Source of the DNA: BOKV01 sp041397525
GTDB taxonomy: Bacteria > Pseudomonadota > Alphaproteobacteria > Rhizobiales > Rhizobiaceae
Direction: 5' to 3'
Assembly (NCBI GenBank): GCA_041397525.1
Contig: JAWKWL010000007.1
Coordinates: 124,001-188,000 of the forward strand
DNA length: 64,000 bases
The notes under the pieces were generated by a model. It was given only the letters and a program-made list of their open reading frames with translations. It made no database searches and was not told where the DNA came from. Made by a program: the position numbers and the translations under genes. Of the stretch, positions 16,247 to 24,922 are shown one piece after another (position 1 is the first letter of the stretch; every line of letters begins with the position of its first letter).

Positions 16247-16912
16247 CTATTCCAGCGATCCCTTTGGCTCGGCGCCCTCATCCGGTGTCACGTCAATGAC
16301 CGCAGCCCGCTTTGTGACTTTCACTTCACCCTTGCAATTTTCCATGCATGGCGCCTTGCGACGATCCGCAAGTTCGGTCGTCTCGCGGTCATCCATGTAG
16401 AAATTGTCGGAGTTGGGCATCTTCACCGTCAGGAAATTTTCCTTCGACAGTTCGAATTCCTCGTCGCTCACCACGTCATTGACATAAAGCAGATAAGCCG
16501 TGATCGCGTAGACTTCGTCCGGCTCGAGGCTCCTGGCTTCGGTGAAAGGCATTGCCCGGTTGATGTAGTCGAACACGGTTGAAAGATATGGCCAGTAGGA
16601 ACCGATCGTCTTGACCGGATTTTCGCTTTTCAGTGAGCCCAGTCCACCGGCCAGCACGGGCCAGCGGTCAACACCTTCGCCAAAATCTCCATGACATGCA
16701 GCGCATTTTTCGGCGAAGATTTCCTCACCCTGCGCAACAGTCCCGCGCCCCTCGGGAAGGCCCTGGCCGTCCGGACGAACATCAATGTCCCACGCCGCCA
16801 CTTCCTCCGGAGTTGCCTCACGCCCAAGATTGAACTGGCCTGCAATGACCGGTGAAAAAAGTGCCAGTTGGATACCCGCTGCAATCAGTGCCGCCTTAGG
16901 AAACCTCGACAT
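16247..16912 (-). CDS. soxD: SoxD, cytochrome c subunit of sulfane dehydrogenase
   Basis: 221 residues from the ATG at 16912. Sec signal peptide (to about residue 24, VIAG), then a class I cytochrome c domain with CAACHG heme site near residue 69 and a distal Met candidate in RAMPFTEARSL. The C-terminal extension with KAPCMENCKGEVK is typical of SoxD. With SoxC it forms the periplasmic Sox(CD)2 complex that oxidises the sulfane sulfur bound to SoxY. It overlaps soxC by 17 bases. Confidence 0.93.
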   Translation of the reverse strand: MSRFPKAALIAAGIQLALFSPVIAGQFNLGREATPEEVAAWDIDVRPDGQGLPEGRGTVAQGEEIFAEKCAACHGDFGEGVDRWPVLAGGLGSLKSENPVKTIGSYWPYLSTVFDYINRAMPFTEARSLEPDEVYAITAYLLYVNDVVSDEEFELSKENFLTVKMPNSDNFYMDDRETTELADRRKAPCMENCKGEVKVTKRAAVIDVTPDEGAEPKGSLE

Positions 16913-18182
16913 TCTCCGCCTCCCCTTTCGAATTGACCAACCAGGTCTGGATTCCGTTGTTGTGATAGATCGAGTTCGTGCCCCGCACGGCGCGCAGTTC
17001 ATTCTTGGTCGGCTGCACATAGCCGGTTGAATCGATTGCCCGTGACTGCAACAGCAGTTCTGATCCATCCCAGTCAAATTCGTAGTAAAAACGGTGCATC
17101 GACTTGTCGAGGCTCGGACCGCTGATGCGCGCCTCGCGCCAGTTGTTGCCGCCGTCAAGGGAGATATCGACGCGGTCGATCTTGCCACGACCGGACCATG
17201 CCACACCGGTTATGACCGTGCGGCCCTTGCCATGCGTGATGGGCGCCTGTGGGCTAGGATTGGTGATCACGGACTTCGCATCCATCTCCCAGGTAAAGCG
17301 CCGAGCCTTGCCGTTCGCCATGAGATCGGTATATTTCGAAGTCTCTTCGCGGTGCTGCCAGGGTTCGTCTCCCACTTCAATGCGGCGAAGCCACTTGACC
17401 CACATGTTGCCTTCCCAGCCGGGAACCACGAGGCGGGCCGGATAGCCCTGCTCAGGCCGCAACGCCTCGCCATTCATCTTGAAGGCAACCATGCAGTCAT
17501 CCAGCGCCTTTTCGAGCGGAACCGAGCGCGTCATGCCCGAAGCGTCCGCACCCTCCGGCAAAATCCATTTGGCATTGGTCTTGACGCCGGCCTCTTCAAG
17601 CAAATAGCGCAGCGGCACGCCCGTATAGACGACATTGTGGATCATGCCATGGGTGTATTGGCAGCCATTGAGCTGCGCACCGCGCCATTCCATGCCCGAG
17701 TTTGCTGCGCATTCGAGGAAATAGATACGGTTCTCGCGTGGGAAGCGCTTCAGGTCTTCCATGGTGAAGACCAATTGCTTGTCGACCAGGCCGTTGATCA
17801 TCAGCCGGTATTCGGCCGGATCAACCTCCGCCACGCCGCCGTGATGGCGCTCGAAGCAAAGGCCGTTTGGCGTGATGATCCCGTCAAGTTCGTGCAGCGG
17901 CGTGAAATTGACCGATGAAACCGTGTCGGCCGTCAGCCATGGCACATTGCGGCGTACGACATGCGCTTCATACTGCGACGGCATGCCATAGGGTGCAGCA
18001 TCAACCCCGTTGCCGGGATAAACCGCCCAGTCCTTTTTCTCCAGGATTGCCTCATCCCCTTGAGCCAGGGCACTGCGGCCCGAAGCCACCATTGCACCTG
18101 CAGCAACACCGGCAGACAGCCCTGCCTTCAGGAATTGCCGCCTGGCTGGCACCGCAAGTTCCGGTTTCTCTTGCTTGAACAT
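16896..18182 (-). CDS. soxC: SoxC, molybdopterin sulfane dehydrogenase
   Basis: 428 residues from the ATG at 18182, chosen because GAGGAG lies six bases upstream. Twin-arginine signal (RRQFLKAGLSAGVAAGA) for export as a folded Mo protein. The domain is of the sulfite-oxidase type: the Mo-ligand Cys is in FLECAANSGMEWRG, followed by GVPLRYLLEEAG, and a C-terminal dimerisation domain (DRVDISLDGGNNWREA). It works with SoxD in the periplasm. The region upstream (18183-18335) carries a 20-base palindrome likely bound by SoxR. Confidence 0.96.
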   Translation of the reverse strand: MFKQEKPELAVPARRQFLKAGLSAGVAAGAMVASGRSALAQGDEAILEKKDWAVYPGNGVDAAPYGMPSQYEAHVVRRNVPWLTADTVSSVNFTPLHELDGIITPNGLCFERHHGGVAEVDPAEYRLMINGLVDKQLVFTMEDLKRFPRENRIYFLECAANSGMEWRGAQLNGCQYTHGMIHNVVYTGVPLRYLLEEAGVKTNAKWILPEGADASGMTRSVPLEKALDDCMVAFKMNGEALRPEQGYPARLVVPGWEGNMWVKWLRRIEVGDEPWQHREETSKYTDLMANGKARRFTWEMDAKSVITNPSPQAPITHGKGRTVITGVAWSGRGKIDRVDISLDGGNNWREARISGPSLDKSMHRFYYEFDWDGSELLLQSRAIDSTGYVQPTKNELRAVRGTNSIYHNNGIQTWLVNSKGEAENVEVS

Positions 18183-18257
18183 CTGCATCTCCTCACATCG
18201 GCTGCCCGGCTTCAGATCCGGACCAGAATTCGCGTCACGCAACATCAGCACAACATA

Positions 18258-18277
18258 ACATTCAAATCTTTGAATGT
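18258..18277. promoter_or_regulatory. Palindromic operator upstream of soxCD
   Basis: ACATTCAAATCTTTGAATGT has perfect nine-base arms around TC. It lies 76 bases before the soxC start. Related half-sites occur upstream of soxX and of the SoxH-like gene, so it is a good candidate site for the ArsR-type SoxR encoded at 24570. Confidence 0.65.
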
Positions 18278-18287
18278 AAAATGGGGC

Positions 18288-18326
18288 AATCCGCCTGTCC
18301 CGACATTTCAGCGGACCAGGCGGATT
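18288..18326 (-). terminator. Possible terminator after soxB
   Basis: Inverted repeat AATCCGCCTG (18288-18297) and CAGGCGGATT (18317-18326), ten perfect pairs around a 19-base loop, ten bases after the soxB stop. On the minus strand it is followed by GCCCCATTTT, a weak U-tract, so termination may be partial. Confidence 0.5.
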
Positions 18327-18335
18327 ACAATGACG

Positions 18336-20030
18336 TCAGATTCCGGAGATCTTCACGGAACGGTTTTCGCTGAGCGAAATCGTGCCCTTGGCGGTCAGAT
18401 ACTCCTCGATAACATCCCAGATCGGTGGTCCTTCGGTACCTTCATTGACCGAAGCCCATCCGGCAACCACATAGGTCTTGGAGGGGTCGACCGCCTCACC
18501 AGTTTTCAATACGGTCATGTCGGTCACGCGTGATCCCATGGGCTTGCCAACGTCAATCGAGTAACCCATGCCGCCGACGCGTACCATGTCGCCGCCCTGC
18601 TGGTAGTAGGGATCGGAATTGAACAGGTTGTCGGCAACATCTTCCATGATGTCATGAATGGTCTGGCCGCTCATCTCGGAGCGATAGGCCGCCGGATAGG
18701 TCATGGCAGTGGCGTTGAACAGGTCTTCAACGGTGATGTCCTGCCCTGGCAGCAGCGACGTGCCCCAGCGGAAGCCCGGCGAGAGCGCAATATCTGCCTC
18801 GCGCACCTCCAGCAGGGCGTCGCAGATCATGTCATCAAAGGTGCCGTTGAAATTGCCACGGCGGTACAGCAGCGAGTCGGTCTTGCCAAGTACGCGCCGC
18901 AGTTCGGCCTCATGCGGCTTGCGAACCTCGTCGATCTTGGCCGCCATTTCGGCGTCTGATGAAATCACGTCGGAAAAGACCGGGATCAGCCTGTGCCGGA
19001 ACCCCTTCACCTCGCCGCCCGATACATCGAGATCAAGCCGGGTCACGAATTTGCCGTTCGACCCGGAGGCAATCAGCATGGTCTTGCCGACCATGACCGG
19101 CTCGGGAATGGCATCATGCGTATGCCCGGTCAGAATGACGTCAATGCCGTTGACGCGGCTTGCCAACTTGCGATCCACGTCAAATCCGTTATGCGACAAC
19201 AGCACGACAAGTTCGGCGCCCTCGGCGCGCGCTGCTTCGACATTGGCCTGCAAGGCTTCCTCGCGGATGCCGAACGAAAGGTCGGGGAACATCCATTTCG
19301 GATTGGCAATCGGCAGATACGGGAATGCCTGGCCAACCACCGCGACCTTCACGCCTCCCTTTTCAAAGAAGGCGGTATGTTCATATGCAGGCTCATCCCA
19401 TTCCGCATTGAAGATGTTGGAGCCAAGAAACGCGAATGGCAGATTGTCTACGATCTCCTGCACGCGCTCCGCGCCATAGGTGAATTCCCAGTGCGCCGTC
19501 ATCGCATCCGGCTGCAACAGGTTCATCAGCTCCACCATGTCGCCGCCTAGCGTCTCGTTGGAGACATAGGAACCTTGCCAGGTATCGCCGCCATCGAGCA
19601 GCAAGGTATTGTCCGGGCGTTCCGCGCGCACCCGCTTGATGATATGTGCGATGCGGTCAAGCCCGCCAAGCTTGCCATAGGTTCCAGCCAGGGCGGAGAA
19701 ATCCTCCGATGTCAGCGCATAGGCATGCGGAGAACCCGGCTCGATATTGTACAGTTTAAGAAAATCAGCGCCCGTTACGTGCGGGGGCAGGCCCTTTACC
19801 TCGCCCACACCGACATTGATCGATGGCTCACGGAAATAGAGCGGCTTGACCTGGGCATGAAGGTCGGTGACATGCAGAAGCGTCACATTGCCGAACGGCT
19901 CGAAACCGAGCAGTGCCTCTTCGGAAAGTGTCTGTTGCGCCGCGGCGCGGCTCCACCCGCCGATCAACCCGCCGCCGGCAATAGCCGATGCAGCCACGGA
20001 GGCCATCAGGAATTCACGTCTGGTTACCAT
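18336..20030 (-). CDS. soxB: SoxB, sulfate thiol esterase
   Basis: 564 residues. Twin-arginine signal (TRREFLMASVAASAIAGG). Dinuclear Mn site of the 5'-nucleotidase-like fold: DLHAQ, DGGDTWQ, SHNGFDVD and GHTHDA are all seen. SoxB releases sulfate from the SoxY-bound S-sulfonate in the periplasm. It lies between soxA and soxC but has a strong terminator hairpin upstream (20146-20170), so it may rely on read-through or its own promoter in 20031-20140. Confidence 0.97.
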   Translation of the reverse strand: MVTRREFLMASVAASAIAGGGLIGGWSRAAAQQTLSEEALLGFEPFGNVTLLHVTDLHAQVKPLYFREPSINVGVGEVKGLPPHVTGADFLKLYNIEPGSPHAYALTSEDFSALAGTYGKLGGLDRIAHIIKRVRAERPDNTLLLDGGDTWQGSYVSNETLGGDMVELMNLLQPDAMTAHWEFTYGAERVQEIVDNLPFAFLGSNIFNAEWDEPAYEHTAFFEKGGVKVAVVGQAFPYLPIANPKWMFPDLSFGIREEALQANVEAARAEGAELVVLLSHNGFDVDRKLASRVNGIDVILTGHTHDAIPEPVMVGKTMLIASGSNGKFVTRLDLDVSGGEVKGFRHRLIPVFSDVISSDAEMAAKIDEVRKPHEAELRRVLGKTDSLLYRRGNFNGTFDDMICDALLEVREADIALSPGFRWGTSLLPGQDITVEDLFNATAMTYPAAYRSEMSGQTIHDIMEDVADNLFNSDPYYQQGGDMVRVGGMGYSIDVGKPMGSRVTDMTVLKTGEAVDPSKTYVVAGWASVNEGTEGPPIWDVIEEYLTAKGTISLSENRSVKISGI

Positions 20031-20138
20031 TTCAAACCTCCTGCTCGGCTATTTCCGGCAACAGCAATACGGCAGCGCTGTCGCACCGGTAAAGCAGCCG
20101 GAAATGGTGGATCATTGTAGTGGGCCGATGCTACGGCC

Positions 20139-20170
20139 AAAAAAGCCCGGCCCGGAAAATCCGGGCCGGG
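20139..20170 (-). terminator. Strong hairpin with U-tract between soxA and soxB
   Basis: Eleven-base perfect stem (CCCGGCCCGGA at 20146-20156, TCCGGGCCGGG at 20160-20170) with a three-base loop, followed on the minus strand by CTTTTTTGG. It lies 11 bases after the soxA stop and would lower transcription into soxB. Confidence 0.88.
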
Positions 20171-20181
20171 AGATTGTTTTG

Positions 20182-21036
20182 TCAGTGGCGCACTGCCGGG
20201 GTTTCGACCGAAAGGCCGGTACCACGCCAGGTCACATAGACTTCCAGCGCCATCAGTTCATCAGAGAATGCCTTCGGCATTTCAGCACGCGTGTCACGGA
20301 TACAGCCGCGGAAGCGATTGTGAACCGAGGTCATGCCGCTCTTGAGACGATACAGCGGAAAGCCGTTGATCTGACCTTGGCTGAGATGGTCGGCACGGAT
20401 CATCTTGCCCATCGCGACTTCATGGCAAGATGCGCAGGAAAGGTTCAACTGGCCCGTGCGGGTGTAGTACATTTCCTTGCCCTGATCCCACCATTTCTGC
20501 ATCTCGCCCTGTGACAGGTCGATCGATACCGGCGTACCAAGCGACTGGTACTTGATATAGGTGGTAAGAGGAACCTGGCCGCCTTTGTCGAATGCGTAAG
20601 CTTCCGCGCCCATCTGTTCGGTGCGGCACTTGTTGATCTGCAATTCGATATTGATCGGCTTGTTGGAAGCAGCATCCCACTTTGGATAATGCGCACCAAC
20701 ATCCTTCATGGTTTCAGCAGCATTGCCGTGGCATGAAGCGCAGGATTTGCCTGCTGTTCCATCTACCGTGTTCCACAGCGCTTCACCGTCTTCAACGGTG
20801 GTCATGGCCGGGTTCTCGATCGAATCCGCTTCCATGGCGCGAGTGTCGGGTTCGCGGAAGAGCCAACCGGAATAGACCTCGTCAAATGGATGACCTTCCG
20901 GTGCCTTGGCACGGGTAATCATCTTGACGCCATCAATTTCGAGCTCTTCATTGATCGGATCGGCACTTGCCCAGTTCGCCGACATGGCAATTGCGCCAAG
21001 CGCCATTGCTGCGGCTATCACTGTTCTCTTCATCAT
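20182..21036 (-). CDS. soxA: SoxA, diheme cytochrome c of SoxAX
   Basis: 284 residues from the ATG at 21036 (GGAGG seven bases before). Sec signal to about residue 25 (ASA). Two CASCH heme-binding motifs (KSCASCHGNAAE and LSCASCHEVAMG), plus the cysteines in NKCRTEQMG and RGCIRDTRAE; the latter Cys corresponds to the active-site persulfide ligand of SoxA (Arg/Asp around it). It conjugates thiosulfate to the SoxY cysteine together with SoxX. Confidence 0.95.
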   Translation of the reverse strand: MMKRTVIAAAMALGAIAMSANWASADPINEELEIDGVKMITRAKAPEGHPFDEVYSGWLFREPDTRAMEADSIENPAMTTVEDGEALWNTVDGTAGKSCASCHGNAAETMKDVGAHYPKWDAASNKPINIELQINKCRTEQMGAEAYAFDKGGQVPLTTYIKYQSLGTPVSIDLSQGEMQKWWDQGKEMYYTRTGQLNLSCASCHEVAMGKMIRADHLSQGQINGFPLYRLKSGMTSVHNRFRGCIRDTRAEMPKAFSDELMALEVYVTWRGTGLSVETPAVRH

Positions 21037-21090
21037 GTGTTCCCTCCAGCTTGGGGTCGACTCCCTCCGACCCCGGTTTCCAGGCAAAGC

Positions 21091-21417
21091 CTATTTCACC
21101 TCAATCGGGTTTTCCGCGGTAGAAACTGTACCGTCGTCATCCACCCAGGTGAACTTGAACGTTCCGCTCTCAGCCACCTTGGCGGTGAATTCGAAATACG
21201 GGTTTGCCGAAATTGCAGGATCGATATCGCAGGAAAACACCGGCTGGCCGTTGAATTCACAGGCGAACTTGTTGATGATCTTGCGCGGGATGAGCTTGCC
21301 TTCCTTGTCCTTGCGCTGCCCCGATTCCATGTCGTGGCTGATCAGTGTCTTGATGGTGATGACCTCGCCCGCTGACGCAGACTTGGGGACCTTCACGCGT
21401 GGTTTGCTAGCTGCCAT
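21091..21417 (-). CDS. soxZ: SoxZ, sulfur carrier complex subunit
   Basis: 108 residues, usual size, no signal peptide (exported with SoxY). Immunoglobulin-like fold with PRVKVPKSASAGEVITIKTL, ISHDMESGQRKDKEGKLIPR and the C-terminal GTFKFTWVDDDGTVSTAE. It pairs with SoxY to form the periplasmic carrier. It is 24 bases after soxY. Confidence 0.96.
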   Translation of the reverse strand: MAASKPRVKVPKSASAGEVITIKTLISHDMESGQRKDKEGKLIPRKIINKFACEFNGQPVFSCDIDPAISANPYFEFTAKVAESGTFKFTWVDDDGTVSTAENPIEVK

Positions 21418-21441
21418 TTTCGTAATCTCCCTGTTGTCCGC

Positions 21442-21894
21442 TCAGCCGCCGCAGCCGCCGATGGTGACCTTCACCTGCTTGGTGTCGATGAACACCGAGC
21501 CATCGTTCATCTTGGCCACTGCCACCACATTTTGCGTCTTGGCCAGACGCATGCGCGTGGTGGCGGAAGCTTCACCGCTCATTGGCGTGAAATGGAACGT
21601 GGCAACTGCCGGGTTCGGATTGCCTTCGGCATAAAGCACTACCGATTCGACATAGGATTCCGCCGTCATCGGGCTTTCGACCGATACCGAAATCGGAACC
21701 GTGTTGCCGTTCTCCGCAATCTCAGGTGCATTGAGCGTGATGGTGCCGGTGGCCGGCTCCTTTCCGCCCGTGAATTCCATCATCATGGCCTTGGTGTCTT
21801 CCGGGCTCGCGAATGCGATGCCGGTCATGCCGGCGAATGCAAATGCGGATGCCCCGGCCGAGAGTGCAAGCGCGCTGCGTCTTGTCAGCATCAT
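21442..21894 (-). CDS. soxY: SoxY, sulfur-carrying subunit
   Basis: 150 residues from the ATG at 21894 (GGAGG seven bases upstream). Twin-arginine-type signal (MLTRRSALALSAG) and the C-terminal swinging arm VKVTIGGCGG, whose Cys carries the sulfur intermediates. All Sox enzymes act on this arm. Gene order X-Y-Z-A is the standard one. Confidence 0.97.
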   Translation of the reverse strand: MMLTRRSALALSAGASAFAFAGMTGIAFASPEDTKAMMMEFTGGKEPATGTITLNAPEIAENGNTVPISVSVESPMTAESYVESVVLYAEGNPNPAVATFHFTPMSGEASATTRMRLAKTQNVVAVAKMNDGSVFIDTKQVKVTIGGCGG

Positions 21895-21920
21895 GGCTGG
21901 TCCTCCTTGGGTTTCGTTGT

Positions 21921-22391
21921 TCATTTGAGGGTTGTCAGATAGGCGACGATGTCTTCGACCTGCTGCGCGGTCAGGATCGTCTTGCCTTCACGGTCCTTGG
22001 CAGGGTTCTTTCCGACTTCGAGTGAATAGAAGCCCGGCATTACGGTCTCTTCGCCAAATACCGCCTTGGAATTGACCACGATCGCTCGCAGTTCTTCCGG
22101 TTTGTAGCGTCCGGCAACACCGTCGAGTGACGGCCCAACGTCACCATGGAAAAGTTCCTTGCTCATCGCCGAATTGGCGTGGCATGCAAGGCAGTTGCCC
22201 AAACCGCGATCCTTGAATGCGGAAGCGCCTTCTTCGGCATTGCCATCAGCACCGCTGATAGACATTGCCAGCATGTTGTCTGCAATCTTGACGTCACCGG
22301 GCGCCATCTCACCCGCATTCGCAATACCGAATGCCATTGCCAGGGCAAAACTGCCCGCCAATGCGCCAAAAATCGTATGTGCCGATTTCAT
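21921..22391 (-). CDS. soxX: SoxX, monoheme cytochrome c
   Basis: 156 residues from the ATG at 22391, preceded by GGAGGAAG. Sec signal to about residue 26 (ANA). One heme site (GNCLACHANSAM) and a Met ligand candidate in ETVMPGFYSL. Partner of SoxA. It is the first gene of the soxXYZA unit; the 154-base region upstream contains an AT-rich imperfect inverted repeat like those at other sox promoters. Confidence 0.95.
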   Translation of the reverse strand: MKSAHTIFGALAGSFALAMAFGIANAGEMAPGDVKIADNMLAMSISGADGNAEEGASAFKDRGLGNCLACHANSAMSKELFHGDVGPSLDGVAGRYKPEELRAIVVNSKAVFGEETVMPGFYSLEVGKNPAKDREGKTILTAQQVEDIVAYLTTLK

Positions 22392-22491
22392 GGTTGTTCT
22401 TCCTCCATCATTGCGTCCGGCAGCCAAATTCCGGCTTCCGGTCCCTCCACTCCGAATACACACTAACCCTATGCTGAAAGGACTTCAATGC

Positions 22492-22515
22492 ACAAATATG
22501 ATTTTTTGCATATGT
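22492..22515. promoter_or_regulatory. Candidate SoxR operator upstream of soxXYZA
   Basis: Imperfect AT-rich site; left half ACAAATATGA, right half TTTTTTGCATATGT. It aligns with the site upstream of the SoxH-like gene (right half TTTTTTGAATGT). It lies about 100 bases before the soxX start. Weaker than the palindrome upstream of soxC. Confidence 0.4.
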
Positions 22516-22545
22516 TCCCCTCGATATTTTCAGACTCGCCGAAAT

Positions 22546-23202
22546 CTATTCGGACAGGATTTTCCCTTCCTTGCGGGCTTCCTCGATCTTGCGGGCATGA
22601 TATTTCTGAAAATGCTCTTCGCCTTCATAGCCTTTTTCAACCACCCACTTGAACATGTTGAGGGTTGTCCATTTGCCAAACGCACCCGGCATGATTTCAA
22701 CCGCTGCACGGTCGGCAGTCGCTTTCTCATCGGTCACTTCTTCGGGGAAAAACATGATGGTTGGAGTGTAGACCACCCGCCATTTGCGCGCCGCGGACTT
22801 CTCGCTGAGCTGTTCGCCGTCGAGATCGGTCACTTCAACATCGCCAAACATGTTGTATTGCACGACCATGTAATGCTCCTTGATGTAGTCGCGCACTTCA
22901 GGATCAGACAGCACCGCCTCATGCAGCTTCCGGCAATAAATACAGCCGCGTTGCTCGAAAATGATGACCAACCGCTTGCCCTCGGCCTTTGCCGCGGCGA
23001 TATCTTCGCGGATATCGCGGAAGGTTTCGGAGAACCATTCTTCCTTGTGCAAGCCGTCATCGCCGACTTCAGCCGCATGGACAGTTGTCGCGGCGAATGC
23101 CAGCAGCATGGCCAAAACAAACGCAGCTGATGCCCTTGCCAGAGCCAGGCGATGCGCACCTGAAAACACACCCGAAAACGCAACTGACGGTGCACTGGTC
23201 AT
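22546..23202 (-). CDS. soxW: SoxW-type periplasmic thioredoxin
   Basis: 218 residues with a membrane-spanning or signal segment near 23-43 (FVLAMLLAFAATTVHA) and a thioredoxin-like domain with the redox motif FEQRGCIYCRKLHEAV and the cis-Pro region RVVYTPTIMFF. It probably receives electrons from SoxV and reduces Sox proteins or keeps SoxY active. It sits between soxV and soxX as in Paracoccus. The C-terminus is long and charged (YHARKIEEARKEGKILSE). Confidence 0.88.
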   Translation of the reverse strand: MTSAPSVAFSGVFSGAHRLALARASAAFVLAMLLAFAATTVHAAEVGDDGLHKEEWFSETFRDIREDIAAAKAEGKRLVIIFEQRGCIYCRKLHEAVLSDPEVRDYIKEHYMVVQYNMFGDVEVTDLDGEQLSEKSAARKWRVVYTPTIMFFPEEVTDEKATADRAAVEIMPGAFGKWTTLNMFKWVVEKGYEGEEHFQKYHARKIEEARKEGKILSE

Positions 23203-23266
23203 TCAAACCTCCCTGTCGTGACATGCCGCAGCCATTGGGGCTCCCAACCTGTCGCCATAACTCGTT

Positions 23267-24004
23267 TCAGCCGACAGTCCCCAATGCAGGGAACCATTCC
23301 AGCAGCAGATAGGACAGTGTCTGCATCTGTCCCGTGATAAACAGTAGGCCGGTCAGCACCAGCAGCCCGCCCATGACTTTTTCAACAGCCCCCAGGTGCC
23401 TTGCAAACCGGCGCAGGAATCCCATGAAAGGCGCAACGAACATTGCTGCCAGAATGAACGGGACCCCGATTCCAAGCGCATAGCTGAGCAGCAGAAGAGC
23501 TCCACGCAAGGCGGTTTCCTCGGCCCCGGCAACAAACAGCACTGTTGCCAGTACCGGGCCGACGCACGGCGTCCAGCCGAATGCAAATGCCAGTCCGACA
23601 ACATAGGCGCCCAGAAGGCCGGCCGGCTTGCGCTGCACCTGGATGCGCGCCTCGCGATAAAGCAGCCCGATCTTGAACACACCGAGAAAATGCAGGCCAA
23701 GGATGATGATGATGACACCTGCAAGCACAGACAGCGTATCAAGGTAGCGGGTCACGAACTGGCCAATGAACGAGGAAGTTGCTCCAAGTGCCACGAATAC
23801 GGTGGCAAAACCCAGCACAAAAGCTATCGACGACCCAATGATCTTCGCGCCCTTGCCCCGATCATGGGTCGAATTCGACAATTCGTCCATCGACATTCCC
23901 GCAAGGAAACACAGATAGGGCGGAACGATGGGAAGAACGCATGGCGAGACAAACGAAACAAGGCCGGCAATGAACGCGCCCCAATAGGTGGCATCAAGAC
24001 CCAT
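23267..24004 (-). CDS. soxV: SoxV, CcdA-type thiol:disulfide transporter
   Basis: 245 residues from the ATG at 24004 (GGAGGAAAA before it). Six membrane helices with the CcdA pattern: VSFVSPCVLPIVPPYLCFLAG and FGWTPCVGPVLATVL carry the two redox cysteines, which move electrons from cytoplasmic thioredoxin to SoxW/SoxS. The gene is divergent from soxS with a 91-base promoter region. Confidence 0.94.
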   Translation of the reverse strand: MGLDATYWGAFIAGLVSFVSPCVLPIVPPYLCFLAGMSMDELSNSTHDRGKGAKIIGSSIAFVLGFATVFVALGATSSFIGQFVTRYLDTLSVLAGVIIIILGLHFLGVFKIGLLYREARIQVQRKPAGLLGAYVVGLAFAFGWTPCVGPVLATVLFVAGAEETALRGALLLLSYALGIGVPFILAAMFVAPFMGFLRRFARHLGAVEKVMGGLLVLTGLLFITGQMQTLSYLLLEWFPALGTVG

Positions 24005-24095
24005 GGATTTTCCTCCCGAATGTGCTACATATTCATAAATCCCGATACGTTTGGCAAGCGCATTAATTGCCGACAGCCACAAAGCCGGTGAGGAA
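24005..24095. promoter_or_regulatory. Divergent soxV/soxS promoter region
   Basis: Contains GAATGT at about 24018-24024 and ACATATTC at 24027-24034, half-sites like those in the soxC palindrome but in everted arrangement. SoxR autoregulation from here is plausible but the site is not clean. Confidence 0.4.
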
Positions 24096-24557
24096 ATGGA
24101 AGCCATGATGTCCAGTCACGAAAGCTCCCCGGGAGGTTCATCCCGCTGGAAGGTCGCAACCCGGATCGCATTGGCCGCCCTCATCACAACAGCTTTTTCC
24201 GTACTGATTGCCGCGCCTGCCGGTGCAGCAGAACTCATCATGTTCGAGCAGGCAAACTGTCACTGGTGCAAGACCTGGGATGCGCAGATTGGCCCGGCCT
24301 ATCCCAATACCGAGGAAGCGCGGATCGCGCCGCTTCGCAAGGTGGATATTCATTCGGCACTGCCAGCTGATCTGGCGGGAATTGACCCGGGACGCTTTAC
24401 ACCAACATTCGTACTGGTCGAAAACGGCCAGGAAATTGGCCGCATCCGTGGGTATCCGGGAGAAGATTTCTTTTGGGGCCTGCTCGATGAAATGTTGAAG
24501 AAGCTTCCCGACCACGGGGACAACAAGGCTTTCAACCCATCGCTAAAAGCAATCTGA
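24096..24557 (+). CDS. soxS: SoxS-type periplasmic thioredoxin
   Basis: 153 residues from the ATG at 24096; ATGs at 24105 and 24108 are equally possible. A membrane or signal segment (IALAALITTAFSVLIAAPAG) precedes a thioredoxin-like domain with FEQANCHWCKTWDAQIG and the cis-Pro in RFTPTFVLVENG. SoxS in Paracoccus reactivates SoxYZ. It is the first gene of the soxS-soxR-soxT-cytochrome unit, with soxR 12 bases downstream. Confidence 0.88.
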   Translation: MEAMMSSHESSPGGSSRWKVATRIALAALITTAFSVLIAAPAGAAELIMFEQANCHWCKTWDAQIGPAYPNTEEARIAPLRKVDIHSALPADLAGIDPGRFTPTFVLVENGQEIGRIRGYPGEDFFWGLLDEMLKKLPDHGDNKAFNPSLKAI

Positions 24558-24569
24558 GGTAAACCGCCC

Positions 24570-24917
24570 ATGTCTTTGGCACTTTTCGAAGAACCCATCC
24601 AGGAAAAGGACCTGGACGCAATGGCGAACAATGCGCGCACGGCAACCGATTTTCTCAAGGCGCTTGGCCATGAAGGGCGACTGATGATCCTGTGTTATCT
24701 TGCAGATGGCGAGCGCTCGGTGACTGAACTCGAAGACCTGCTGTCAGCGCGCCAGCCAGCAGTCTCCCAGCAACTCGCCCGTTTGCGCATCGAGGGTCTC
24801 GTTGACGCACGCCGTGAAGGCAAGACGATTTATTATTCGATCACCGACGACAAGACCCGCAAGGCTGTTGAGTTTCTCTACAACATGTTTTGCCGCGATT
24901 CCGAAACTCCCTGCTGA
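24570..24917 (+). CDS. soxR: SoxR, ArsR-family dithiol repressor of sox genes
   Basis: 115 residues, a winged-helix ArsR protein (DLLSARQPAVSQQLARLRIE recognition helices, GKTIYYSITD wing). It has Cys42 (MILCYLADGE) and Cys108 (MFCRDSETPC), matching the pair Cys41/Cys107 of the SqrR/BigR persulfide sensors, in which sulfane sulfur links the two cysteines and releases DNA. A third Cys is the last residue (115). It lacks the metal-binding motif of arsenic sensors. It most likely represses the sox genes until thiosulfate- or sulfide-derived persulfide appears. This is a different protein from the [2Fe-2S] SoxR of enterobacteria. Confidence 0.9.
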   Translation: MSLALFEEPIQEKDLDAMANNARTATDFLKALGHEGRLMILCYLADGERSVTELEDLLSARQPAVSQQLARLRIEGLVDARREGKTIYYSITDDKTRKAVEFLYNMFCRDSETPC

Positions 24918-24922
24918 CTGCC

